Origin: Nocardia kruczakiae NBRC 101016
Lineage (GTDB): Bacteria > Actinomycetota > Actinomycetes > Mycobacteriales > Mycobacteriaceae
Direction: 5' to 3'
Length of the DNA stretch: 64,000 nt
Assembly (NCBI RefSeq): GCF_001612965.1
Contig: NZ_BDBL01000015.1
Location: forward strand, 1-64,000
Part shown: piece after piece, positions 1-7,415 of the stretch
How positions within the stretch are numbered: the stretch's first letter is position 1
Layout: every line of letters begins with the position of its first letter
Program-made: the position numbers and the translations under genes
Notes under the pieces: model-generated
Seen by the model: only the letters and a program-made list of their open reading frames with translations
Databases searched by the model: none
Told to the model about the DNA's origin: nothing

Positions 1-66
1 AAACCGCACCTGAAAACACAGGTGAAAGAACGCTGACGGAAGCGGCTGTGGGATCATCGAGTTCCC

Positions 67-927
67 TTGCCAGAGCAGGGCATCGGGGGTAATTCTTCGA
101 GGGTGACAGTCGATCGGGCGCAGACCTCCTCGCGCCGGCGCAACTGGGAACAACTGCCCTCGGCGACCCGGGCAGCGGTCGAAGCGGTGACGGGCCGGGT
201 CGCGCGGGCCGATTCGGTGATCGCCGGTTTCAGCAGTCAACTCGCGACGGTGATCGAGACGGCCGATGGCCGGACCTTCATCAAGGGTGTGCCGCAACGA
301 GATCCGGAGGTGTGGACCCAGCACCGCGAGGCCGCGCTGGCCCGTCACGTGACCCCGGTGGGCCCGCGGTTACGGTGGCAGATCGCGGCGGGCGGATGGG
401 ATCTGCTCGGATTCGAGTTCATCGCAGGACATTTCGCGGACTATCGCGTCGACTCCGACCTCGCCGCCACCGCGGCCGCGATGTCCGCGCTGAGCCGGCT
501 GCACCCGCCCGCCGAGGTGGAACTCAAGGATGCCGAGGTCCGCTGGGGCGCCTATCTCGACGACGACGCCGACATCGCCGTGTTCGGCGGTGACGCCCTG
601 CTGCACACGGACTGGAACTACAGCAACGTCATCATCGATCACGACGAGGCCCGGCTGGTGGACTGGCCGTGGGCGACCCGGGGTGCGGCGTGGATCGACC
701 CCGGATGCTGGATCGTGTGGCTCATCTTCGCCGGCCACGATCCGGCCGCCGCCGAGTCGTGGGCGGCCCAGGTCCCGGCCTGGCATGCCGCATCGGGGCG
801 CGACCTGCGCATCTTCTCCACCGCACTGGCCGCGGAATGGACCGCCACGGCCAACCGCAGCCCCAATGTGTGGACTCACGGCCTGCGCGACGCCGCCCGC
901 CGGTGGGCCGCCCACCGCCTCGGGTGA
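67..927 (+). CDS. aminoglycoside phosphotransferase (APH)-fold protein
   Basis: The protein has a kinase-like APH fold: a glycine-poor N-terminal lobe, then a Brenner-type catalytic loop HTDWNYSN (about residues 180-187), followed by LVDW (about 197-200), whose Asp would bind Mg. These are the motifs expected for ATP-dependent phosphotransfer to a small molecule. The length of 286 aa is normal. The substrate cannot be told from sequence, and many actinomycete members of this family are not resistance genes. The TTG at 67 gives the longest frame. A GTG at 103 is an equally possible start; neither has a convincing ribosome site. The next gene is convergent. Confidence 0.75.
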   Translation: MPEQGIGGNSSRVTVDRAQTSSRRRNWEQLPSATRAAVEAVTGRVARADSVIAGFSSQLATVIETADGRTFIKGVPQRDPEVWTQHREAALARHVTPVGPRLRWQIAAGGWDLLGFEFIAGHFADYRVDSDLAATAAAMSALSRLHPPAEVELKDAEVRWGAYLDDDADIAVFGGDALLHTDWNYSNVIIDHDEARLVDWPWATRGAAWIDPGCWIVWLIFAGHDPAAAESWAAQVPAWHAASGRDLRIFSTALAAEWTATANRSPNVWTHGLRDAARRWAAHRLG

Positions 928-945
928 GCGGCGCGGGCAGCCGGA

Positions 946-1788
946 CTAGCGGCGGGCGCCGTTGGCCGAGGCGATCACGCCGTCGAGGTGACTCGCGGTG
1001 ATCTGGCGCGCGGCGTTGGAGACCGCGGTGATCATCGCGCTGCCGAAGGGGCCGTGCCGATCGAACAGGGTCGCGGTGCCGGCGGCGATTCCGTTGCGGC
1101 TCAAGTGATTATCGGCCTCGAGTCCGATGTCGGCCCCCTCGGGCATCCGCACCAGGGCCAGCGTCAGATCGGTGTTGATGAAACCCACTCCCGCACTGGA
1201 CCAGTTGGTCACCATACTGGTCTGCTCGGCGGCCATCGCGGCCACGACGAACGGCGAGGGCCGCTCCCCGTCGACCACGTTCACCGGATGCTGCCAGCTG
1301 CGTTTGCGACTGCCGTTCTCGTGTTCCGAGGGCACCCGCGACCAGTGTGCGGAATCGTCGCTGTGCCACAGCGGCGCGGTCGGCAGATCGGAGGGCGGCG
1401 CCACCTCGAGCGACGGCGGCATCGGCTGCTGGTCGCGGGTCCAGATTTCGCCCGGCGGTTGCTCGGACGGCTGCAGGAAGACCACCGAGGCGCGTGCCGC
1501 GGGTTCGCCGTCCTGGGTGACGACCGCGTCGGCGAGCCGGATGCGCTTGCCGTTGCGCACGCGGGTCGTCGAGACCGACAGCTCGTGCATGCGCGCCGGT
1601 TTGAACAGGTCCACGGTGAGCCGCACCGGCACGAACCCGTCGGTGGCGTGCTCGTTGTCGAGCGCGCGCGCCAGCAGCCCGCACAGCGCCGGCCCGACCA
1701 CCTGATCGGCCGACCACTGACTGGCCGCCATCCGGTTCGGGGTGAAGCCCCGGCCGTCCACCGCGAAATATCCGTGCGAGCTGTCCAC
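946..1788 (-). CDS. thioesterase-like (double hot-dog) protein
   Basis: The N-terminus DSSHGYFAVDGRGF followed by ASQWSADQ resembles actinomycete acyl-CoA thioesterase-like proteins of two hot-dog domains. A central linker rich in Pro/Glu (PSEQPPGEIW) separates the halves. The start was chosen at GTG 1788 because GAGGAGA lies 12 nt upstream and the family begins here. The frame runs open to 2166, but that extension is low-complexity and looks noncoding. It probably hydrolyses an acyl-CoA thioester or serves as a non-catalytic relative; the catalytic residues cannot be assigned with certainty. 280 aa, convergent with the phosphotransferase. Confidence 0.7.
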   Translation of the reverse strand: MDSSHGYFAVDGRGFTPNRMAASQWSADQVVGPALCGLLARALDNEHATDGFVPVRLTVDLFKPARMHELSVSTTRVRNGKRIRLADAVVTQDGEPAARASVVFLQPSEQPPGEIWTRDQQPMPPSLEVAPPSDLPTAPLWHSDDSAHWSRVPSEHENGSRKRSWQHPVNVVDGERPSPFVVAAMAAEQTSMVTNWSSAGVGFINTDLTLALVRMPEGADIGLEADNHLSRNGIAAGTATLFDRHGPFGSAMITAVSNAARQITASHLDGVIASANGARR

Positions 1789-2217
1789 TGCGCGTGCCTG
1801 TCTCCTCGGGTCACCGCCCGCGAGTACCGCACCGGCCGCCGTCGGCGACAGCGCGCGTTCGCCGTCGGCGACTGATCTTGCTGGTCCAGGCAGATATAGC
1901 ACGGCGACGAGAACCGGTTCCACGTCGGGGCCGCTGCGCGGGACACATGCGACACGCTCGGCAGCGTGTTCGATCATGGTCGGCGTGTCGATTTCCGGCG
2001 GCACTGCCACATTTTTTCGGCGACAGAACCAGCCGTCCGGTCCGTGTGGAAACAGTGCAGCAAGCCACCCGCCCGCCCGGGCCGCCGTACCGGTCGGGTT
2101 ATCTCCCCCGCTATCGGAATCGGCGTCGGATTCCCGCCCGGACGGAGGTCGCCGGCGATGGTTCACAGCAACCCGTCAGCAGCCGAAAACCGCGCTCTGA
2201 CCGGGGATTCGATGTTG
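1789..2217. other. intergenic region, no convincing gene
   Basis: About 430 bp between the thioesterase start and the promoter at 2218. Open frames on both strands here have biased, low-complexity translations (runs of R, P and S) and no ribosome site. I see nothing else in it. Confidence 0.5.
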
Positions 2218-2256
2218 CAGATGTGCTTGCATATGATCTCGCGGCCACCCTAGACT
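2218..2256 (+). promoter_or_regulatory. promoter with 18-bp dyad operator (site A)
   Basis: CAGATGTGCTTGCATATG at 2218-2235 is an imperfect dyad (CARATG-N6-CATHTG). Its TTGCAT (2227-2232) serves as a -35 element, separated by exactly 18 bp from TAGACT (2251-2256), a good actinobacterial -10. The same arrangement recurs at 5231-5269. It points to the 92-aa reading frame at 2333. Confidence 0.7.
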
Positions 2257-2332
2257 CGAGCTGCAAGGCAATGCAGGGGACTACCCGTGAGCCGCAGGGT
2301 GAACCGGAAGCCAATTTTCGCCGAAGGAAATC

Positions 2333-2611
2333 ATGCGGCCTGGCGTCAGGGGCGTTCGTATGAACCAGCCAATGGGTCTCGGTCGGCTCGGAGTGATGGA
2401 CAGGAACCGGACCGGGCATCACATCTATTCGCGGGAAACCGCAACATCTTTCGTCATCAGTGCGGTCGAGTCCACCGGCGCGGCCACACGCGATGATTTC
2501 GATATCGATCGCATCGTCACCACCGCGCACGCGTTGGTGAACGATTGGGATTTCGACGCGATGCAACCGGAAGCTTTCTGGCGCATCGCATCCAGCTTCA
2601 TCAAACAATAG
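2333..2611 (+). CDS. hypothetical small protein
   Basis: Not recognised. 92 aa as drawn; internal ATGs at 2360 and 2396 are alternative starts, the last preceded by GGAG. The C-terminal half is acidic and then hydrophobic/aromatic (NDWDFDAMQPEAFWRIASSF), suggesting a compact helical domain. No signal peptide or membrane span. It lies about 75 nt downstream of the site-A promoter and ends just before a strong hairpin, so it has its own transcription unit. It shares that promoter type with the 71-aa orphan at 5380, which supports it as a real gene in a common regulon with the neighbouring XRE/DUF397/methyltransferase genes. Confidence 0.6.
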   Translation: MRPGVRGVRMNQPMGLGRLGVMDRNRTGHHIYSRETATSFVISAVESTGAATRDDFDIDRIVTTAHALVNDWDFDAMQPEAFWRIASSFIKQ

Positions 2612-2625
2612 ATCGGGACGGAAGT

Positions 2626-2657
2626 AGTAGCCGCCGACCTTCGGGTCGGCGGCTACT
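2626..2657. terminator. bidirectional hairpin terminator
   Basis: Perfect 14-bp stem (2626-2639 with 2644-2657) closed by a TTCG tetraloop, placed between the convergent 92-aa gene and the XRE regulator. No T-run, as is usual in high-GC actinomycetes. Confidence 0.75.
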
Positions 2658-2709
2658 GCTGTCTTGGGCTACTACTGTCTTGACGGACCCGAATCACCCG
2701 GGCGAAGGC

Positions 2710-3609
2710 CTAGGCCGGGTCGGGCAGGTCGGCCGCGGCCTTCTTCATCATCTCCCGCGACCGCTCCGGCGGCTCGGCCTGCACACTGAGCCGATCCATG
2801 ACCTGGCGGTAGAGCTCCAGATCCTGCTGACGATCCAGATACAGTGCGCTGGTGAGCTGTTCGAGATACACGATGTCGGGCAGTTCGGGTTCGGCGAAGC
2901 GCAGCATGGTGAACGAGCTGCCCGCCGCCGCGTGACCACCGGCCGCGTACGGCAGCACCTGGATGGTCACGTTCGGTTTCATCGAGACCGCGACCAGATG
3001 ATCGAGCTGTGCGCGCAGCACCTGCTCACCGCCGATCGGCCGGTGCAGCACCGCTTCGTCGAGGACGGCCCACAGCGTCGGCGCTCCGGGCCGGTCCAGG
3101 ATTTCCTGGCGCTTCTTGCGCAGTTCCACTCGGCGAGCGGCCTCGGCGTTCTCGTGTCCGAGCGCCACCACCGAGCGGGTGTACTCCTCGGTCTGCAGCA
3201 GACCGGGAACGAGCTGACCTTCGAAGGTACGAATCGACTTCGACGCGTGTTCCAGACCCAGATAGGTCTCGAACCATTGGGGCAGCAGATCGTTGTAGCT
3301 GTGCCACCATCCCGGCTGGTTCGCGCGGCTCACCAGATCCAGGAACATCTCACGCTCTTCGGCGTTCTCGACGCCGTAGAGCGTCAGCAGATCGCGAACG
3401 TCGCGTTCCTTGAAACCGGTGCGGCCCAATTCGAGTCGGCTGATCTTCGCGTGTGAACCACGGATGTGCTCGCCGGCCGCCTCACGCGTGATGCCGGCGC
3501 CTTCCCGCAGTTTGCGGAGCTGTCCGCCGACCGCGATCCGAAGCGCTGTCGGACCGCGTTCGGCGACAAGCGAATCCACACGGCCGATCCGGACGGGCTC
3601 TGCCATCAT
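2710..3609 (-). CDS. XRE-family regulator with DUF5753 domain
   Basis: 299 aa. The N-terminal helix-turn-helix spans about residues 22-80 (LRKLREGAGITREAAGEHI, then HAKISRLELGR). The long C-terminal DUF5753 domain contains the family signatures YLGLEHASKSIRTFEGQLVPG split by QTEEYTRS, then NVTIQVLPY and YLEQLTSALYLD. Proteins of this class regulate adjacent DUF397 genes in actinomycetes (Scr1-like). The start at ATG 3609 has GGAG 8 nt upstream; a second ATG follows at once. It lies 127 bp downstream of the DUF397 gene on the same strand, so the two probably form one unit in the unusual order DUF397 first. It is a candidate binder of the 18-bp dyads at 2218, 4075 and 5231. Confidence 0.9.
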   Translation of the reverse strand: MMAEPVRIGRVDSLVAERGPTALRIAVGGQLRKLREGAGITREAAGEHIRGSHAKISRLELGRTGFKERDVRDLLTLYGVENAEEREMFLDLVSRANQPGWWHSYNDLLPQWFETYLGLEHASKSIRTFEGQLVPGLLQTEEYTRSVVALGHENAEAARRVELRKKRQEILDRPGAPTLWAVLDEAVLHRPIGGEQVLRAQLDHLVAVSMKPNVTIQVLPYAAGGHAAAGSSFTMLRFAEPELPDIVYLEQLTSALYLDRQQDLELYRQVMDRLSVQAEPPERSREMMKKAAADLPDPA

Positions 3610-3736
3610 GAGGTCTACTCCGATGCTCGACGATCACCGGCAATGAGGGTACAACCATCGAGAGCAGCTGGTCGAACATCAGGAATCTCTGCCTCGTCGC
3701 GTACCGACACCGCGCCGACTGCAATGCTACCGCCGA

Positions 3737-3967
3737 TCAGGCCAGATCGTCGAACTCTCCACTCTTCGCGCCGCGCAGGAACGCGTCGATCTCGGGGCGG
3801 GTGTAGACGAGCACCGCACCCTCGGGGTCACGCGAGTTGCGCACGGCAACCAGGCCATTGGACAAATCGGCCAATTCGACACAGTTCCCGCTCGGATTGC
3901 TGAACGTGCTCTTGCGCCACGCGGCGTCGGACAGGCGGCCGGCTGTGGTGGCAGTGGAATCGGTCAT
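3737..3967 (-). CDS. DUF397 protein
   Basis: 76 aa with the whole DUF397 pattern: WRKSTFSNPSGNCVELA (residues 17-33), VAVRNSRDP, then the C-terminal VLVYTRPEIDAFLRGAKSGE. Such proteins pair with DUF5753 XRE regulators in actinomycetes and have been proposed to act as toxin-like or effector partners. The biochemical role is not established. ATG 3967 is preceded by GGAGACAGTC, a good ribosome site. A much longer open frame continues upstream to 4738, but it crosses the divergent methyltransferase and is not coding. Dyad site B lies 108-125 bp upstream. Confidence 0.9.
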   Translation of the reverse strand: MTDSTATTAGRLSDAAWRKSTFSNPSGNCVELADLSNGLVAVRNSRDPEGAVLVYTRPEIDAFLRGAKSGEFDDLA

Positions 3968-4387
3968 GACTGTCTCCAGGGTTCGTGGTGGCCGAGCTCG
4001 GCAGCAGAGGCCCACACTCGGCGATCCGGATTGAACGAGCTGATGCCTATCTTCAGCTCTTGCATATGTTCGAGCAAATGTACTTGCATCTGAAACCGAC
4101 GCTTTGAACGATAGCACGGGGGTTGGCCCGGATCGAGCCCTGCGAAAAATCGCAAAAAACCAAGGGCGACAAGGCCTTTTCCATTGACTCGTCATCTTTC
4201 GAATCACCCTCCGGACGCCCGAGAACGGTGTCCGACCGGTCGGTTTCCGGCCCCGACCGGGGCGGATGGCACATTCCGCGCGGATCGGCCCACCGGATAC
4301 GAACGTTTCGGTTACCGTCTCGCCCACCCGCCATCGGCAACCGCCGTACGGGACTCGAGCGTCGGAACCGGGAGCAGGAGGGAATCG
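3968..4387. other. divergent intergenic control region
   Basis: 420 bp between the DUF397 start and the methyltransferase start. It is less GC-rich around 4040-4170 than the flanking genes and holds dyad site B. No reading frame with a ribosome site is seen apart from the methyltransferase start itself. Confidence 0.55.
4057..4092. promoter_or_regulatory. dyad operator (site B) with extra half-site
   Basis: CAAATGTACTTGCATCTG (4075-4092) is the same 18-bp dyad as at 2218 and 5231. A second half-site CTTGCATATG lies at 4059-4068, 24 bp before the matching CTTGCATCTG. No clean -10 follows at the 18-bp spacing seen at the other two sites, so this may be an operator only. Confidence 0.6.
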
Positions 4388-5188
4388 GTGCCGCCAAAAC
4401 AGCAGCAGCCGAGCCGGGAGCGTGAGATTCGGACCGATATTCCGCATACGGCGCGGATCTGGAACTACTGGATGGGGGGACAGCAGAATTACGAGGTCGA
4501 CCGCCGGGTAGGCCGCGCGGCAACGGAACTCGATCCCGGTATCACCGCCCTGGCGGCCGAGAGCCGCCGCTTTCTCCGGCGCGCGGTCGGCCATCTGGCC
4601 GGCGACCTCGGGGTCAGGCAATTTCTCGACATCGGCGCGGGACTGCCCGCCACGGACAACACCCATGAGGTCGCGTGCGGGCGCAATCCGGCGGCGCGGG
4701 TCGTCTATGTGGACAACGATCCCCTGGTGCTGACCCACGGCCGGACACTGCTGACCGATCCACGGGCCGTCTATCTGGACGCGGATCTACGCGAACCGGA
4801 TCTTTTGTTCGACCGTGTCGCAGACATTCTCGATCTCGACGAACCGGTGGCGGTCATGTTCATGGGCGTGCTGGGTCACTGCGAGCGCATCGGCGAACTC
4901 CGCGGCGTCGTCGCGGATTCGATGGCGCGGGTCTGCCGGGGCAGCTACCTCGCCTACTGGGACGGCACCACCGACAGCGCCGATTACGTCCGGATGTGCG
5001 CGAAGTACGAAAACGTCACGGACGTACCGTATTTCCCGCGCGACCACTGTGAGCTCCGCTCGATCTTCGCGGGGCTGGAGTTGCTCGCACCCGGTTTCGT
5101 CCCCCTGACCCGATGGCGCCGGCCGGTCCGCGAGCCCGTGCCGACCGTCCCGGTGTCGGCCTACGGCGCGGTGGCGCGCAAACCGTGA
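4388..5188 (+). CDS. SAM-dependent methyltransferase, DUF574 family
   Basis: 266 aa. It carries the diagnostic N-terminus RTDIPHTARIWNYWMGG (residues 14-30) followed by NYEVDR, the SAM-binding stretch QFLDIGAGLPATDNTHEVA, and the acidic VYVDNDPLVLTH that would hold the ribose of SAM. VAVMFMGVLGH and the terminal YGAVARKP are also family features. The substrate is unknown for the family. The start at GTG 4388 follows an ideal AGGAGGGAATCG, so the longer frame from 4184 is rejected. A close paralogue lies at 47145. These enzymes are repeatedly found beside DUF397/DUF5753 genes in actinomycetes, as here. Confidence 0.88.
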   Translation: MPPKQQQPSREREIRTDIPHTARIWNYWMGGQQNYEVDRRVGRAATELDPGITALAAESRRFLRRAVGHLAGDLGVRQFLDIGAGLPATDNTHEVACGRNPAARVVYVDNDPLVLTHGRTLLTDPRAVYLDADLREPDLLFDRVADILDLDEPVAVMFMGVLGHCERIGELRGVVADSMARVCRGSYLAYWDGTTDSADYVRMCAKYENVTDVPYFPRDHCELRSIFAGLELLAPGFVPLTRWRRPVREPVPTVPVSAYGAVARKP

Positions 5189-5230
5189 TCACCCGTTGCG
5201 GCACAACGCTTCCGATCACCGACGAGTGTG

Positions 5231-5269
5231 CAGATGTACTTGCATTTGCTCCTTGCAGCGCCTTAAACT
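5231..5269 (+). promoter_or_regulatory. promoter with 18-bp dyad operator (site C)
   Basis: CAGATGTACTTGCATTTG at 5231-5248 supplies TTGCAT (5240-5245) as -35, 18 bp from TAAACT (5264-5269). Both promoters also end in ACTCGA after the -10. It is nearly superimposable on site A and points to the 71-aa gene at 5380. Confidence 0.7.
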
Positions 5270-5379
5270 CGACCGCACGACATGGCCGGACCACGCCGGA
5301 GCAGGCAGGCCGGAAGCAGCGGGAGGCCGTGCCGAAACGTTCGCCTCCGCAATCTTTCGCCAACGGTCGAGGGCATCCC

Positions 5380-5595
5380 ATGAACCAACTGCTCCAGCAT
5401 TCCGGTACATGCGATCACGGCCTATCCGAGCACCGCACGCCCGGTGCCGATCAGGCCGGTGACTGCGCCACCGAACCCCGAGAACTCACCTATCGCCGCG
5501 CTCGCGCGATTCTCCACGCACACGATCGGCATCTGTCGTGCCGGCAGTGGATCGCCGCCGCGGCGTATCTGTCCGCCGGACTCGACGACGAGTAG
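5380..5595 (+). CDS. hypothetical small protein
   Basis: Not recognised. 71 aa; ATG 5380 has GAGGG 6-7 nt upstream. The N-terminal third is polar (HSGTCDHGLSEHRT). The C-terminal part, ELTYRRARAILHAHDRHLSC then RQWIAAAAYLSAG, looks like two amphipathic helices. No membrane span. The gene lies about 105 nt below the site-C promoter and so belongs to the same putative regulon as the 92-aa gene at 2333. The frame stays open back to 5113, but that stretch overlaps the methyltransferase and the promoter. Confidence 0.6.
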   Translation: MNQLLQHSGTCDHGLSEHRTPGADQAGDCATEPRELTYRRARAILHAHDRHLSCRQWIAAAAYLSAGLDDE

Positions 5596-5761
5596 TTCGT
5601 TCCACGCTCGGCGGGGACTCCGTCAAGGCGGCTGAACGCCTCGAAACCGGTCCCCGACACCGCGATTCCGCATCCCGGCTCGCATTCGCTTGTCATCAGG
5701 ATGAATACGCGCCCTACGATGGTGGTACCCGCACCACACCATCTTGTGGAACGAGGGCATC

Positions 5762-6043
5762 ATGATCCTTCTCGCGATGCACGACGTCATAGTGGCCCAG
5801 GTCGGCAATCCGACGCCCGAGACACCTCCGGCGGCGGACAAACTCCTGAAACTGGTGCGCTACTTCACCTGGTTCATGCTGCTGTCCGGGACCAGCGCGA
5901 TCATCTTCGCGGGCGGCCGGTTCGCCTGGGAGAAGTGGAACGGCGGCCCGCTGCAGTCGCCGAAAATGGTGGCCGGTGCCCTCGTCGGTGGTCTGGTCGC
6001 GACCAGCGCCGGAACTCTGATGAATTCGATTCTGACGCAGTAG
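5762..6043 (+). CDS. small two-helix membrane protein
   Basis: 93 aa. Two hydrophobic segments are visible, about residues 33-52 (FTWFMLLSGTSAIIFAGGRF) and 68-92 (VAGALVGGLVATSAGTL), joined by a polar basic loop EKWNGGPLQSPK. The small-residue-rich layout with a short loop resembles pilin-like or TrbC/VirB2-type components of actinobacterial transfer systems, but no other transfer gene is nearby, so this is only a resemblance. ATG 5762 was chosen over TTG 5744 because GAGGG precedes it. Confidence 0.6.
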   Translation: MILLAMHDVIVAQVGNPTPETPPAADKLLKLVRYFTWFMLLSGTSAIIFAGGRFAWEKWNGGPLQSPKMVAGALVGGLVATSAGTLMNSILTQ

Positions 6044-6172
6044 TTCCCGACATTTCGGACGATTCACCCGGAAACGACACACTCCGGACCGCCTCCGCGC
6101 ACCGTCCCAGTAGGGTGAACGCGGACCACCGGCGGATCCGGTGCCGTCCCTCGGTCGAGAAAGGGAGGGCCC

Positions 6173-6730
6173 GTGGCCGGCAGGCGGACCGACACCCGGG
6201 ACCGCATCCGGTCGGTCGCGATGGAACTGTTCTCCGCGCACGGCTACGAACACACCTCGATCCGGGAGATCGCCGATCGGCTCGCCATCACCAAAGCCGC
6301 GGTCTACTACCACTTCCGATCCAAGGAAGACATCGTCGTCAGCCTCGCCGACGATCTGCGCACGGGCATCGACGACCTCCTGGCCTGGGCCGAGGGCCAG
6401 CCGCCCGGACCGGAGACCGGCCGCGAAATCCTGCGCCGCTACGGCGCCGTGCTGCACCACACCGGTCGAGAGATGACGCGGTTCATGTACGAGAACCAGC
6501 CCGCGTTCCGCCGGCTCGGCGTGGGATCGGTACTGCGCTACCAGTTCCGCGCGGTCGCCGACGCGATGACCGCGCCCGGCCACGATCCCCTGGCGGTCTT
6601 CCATGCCCGCCAAGCTCTGCTGGCCATCTCGTGGAGCATCGGGATGATGGGCGACCTCGACCTGACCGATGAGCAATGTCGCCGGGCCGCAGAGGGTATC
6701 GCGCTGGCCATCTACGAACGGGCACAATGA
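6173..6730 (+). CDS. TetR-family transcriptional regulator
   Basis: 185 aa. A typical TetR N-terminus: RDRIRSVAMELFSAHGYEHT, then SIREIADRLAITKAAVYYHF with FRSKEDIV closing the helix-turn-helix at about residue 58. The C-terminal ligand domain is helical and unremarkable. The GTG 6173 start follows GGGAGGGCCC. The target is not evident: the genes on either side are a small membrane protein and a lipoprotein in the same direction, and the nearest promoter region shows no strong dyad. Confidence 0.88.
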   Translation: MAGRRTDTRDRIRSVAMELFSAHGYEHTSIREIADRLAITKAAVYYHFRSKEDIVVSLADDLRTGIDDLLAWAEGQPPGPETGREILRRYGAVLHHTGREMTRFMYENQPAFRRLGVGSVLRYQFRAVADAMTAPGHDPLAVFHARQALLAISWSIGMMGDLDLTDEQCRRAAEGIALAIYERAQ

Positions 6731-6760
6731 GAGCCTGATGAAGGTCGGCCCGAGGACATC

Positions 6761-7414
6761 ATGAATACACGCGTAACCCTGCTGGCGGCTGCGACACTCG
6801 CGGCGCCGCTGCTGATATGTGGGTGCTCCCACCAGAATTCGTCGCCGGTGAGCCAGGCCGCACATCCGGTTTCCATCGCCCATCAGGGCGCACCCGCGGT
6901 CGGTCCCGGTCCCTCCGGTACCTACACCGTCGCCGCGCAACCGGCACCGGGCACCTGCCATGTCGGCAAATCCGCTGACGGACAGCCACTTCCGGATCCG
7001 CACTGCACGCCGGGCGCGATCAATCCGAAGGTCACGCCGGAGACCGTCAAGTCGACGATCTGCGTGGGCGGATACACCCAGTCCATCCGTCCGCCGGCCG
7101 CCGTCACCGACCGGGAGAAGAAGGCCAACGCCGAATCCTACGGCTACACCGGCAATCTGCACGATGCCGAATACGACCACCTGATCTCACTGGAACTCGG
7201 CGGCGACCCGAACGATCCGCGCAATCTCTGGGTCGAACCGCCCTCGCCCAACCACAAGGCCGGGTCCGGGCCGAACAACCCCAAGGATTCGGTGGAGAAC
7301 AAACTGCACTCGCTGATCTGCTCGGGCGCGGTCGGCCTGACGGACGCGCAGAACGCCATCGCGGGCGACTGGACCACCGCGCTGGCCGCGGTCGGCCACC
7401 CGGACGGAAAGTAG
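6761..7414 (+). CDS. secreted lipoprotein with HNH-like motif
   Basis: 217 aa. The N-terminus is a signal peptide (MNTRVTLLAAATLAAPLL) ending in ICGC, a plausible lipobox with Cys 22, so the protein is probably anchored outside the membrane. The mature part has a Pro/Gly-rich linker, then YDHLISLELGG (about 156-166) and NLWVEPPSPNHKAGSG with KDSVENKLH. The DH...LG...NLW pattern matches small HNH-nuclease-like secreted proteins. Catalytic activity is not proven by sequence. It ends one base before the stop of the convergent permease. Confidence 0.7.
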   Translation: MNTRVTLLAAATLAAPLLICGCSHQNSSPVSQAAHPVSIAHQGAPAVGPGPSGTYTVAAQPAPGTCHVGKSADGQPLPDPHCTPGAINPKVTPETVKSTICVGGYTQSIRPPAAVTDREKKANAESYGYTGNLHDAEYDHLISLELGGDPNDPRNLWVEPPSPNHKAGSGPNNPKDSVENKLHSLICSGAVGLTDAQNAIAGDWTTALAAVGHPDGK

Positions 7415-7415
7415 G

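Noticed and set aside
1..66. CACCTG/CAGGTG hairpin at the window start (7-24)
   Set aside because: Only a 6-bp stem, with no upstream gene in view to judge whether it is a terminator.
3968..4738. Extension of the DUF397 frame to 333 codons
   Set aside because: The added 257 codons run antisense through the methyltransferase; the 76-aa DUF397 start has a good GGAG.
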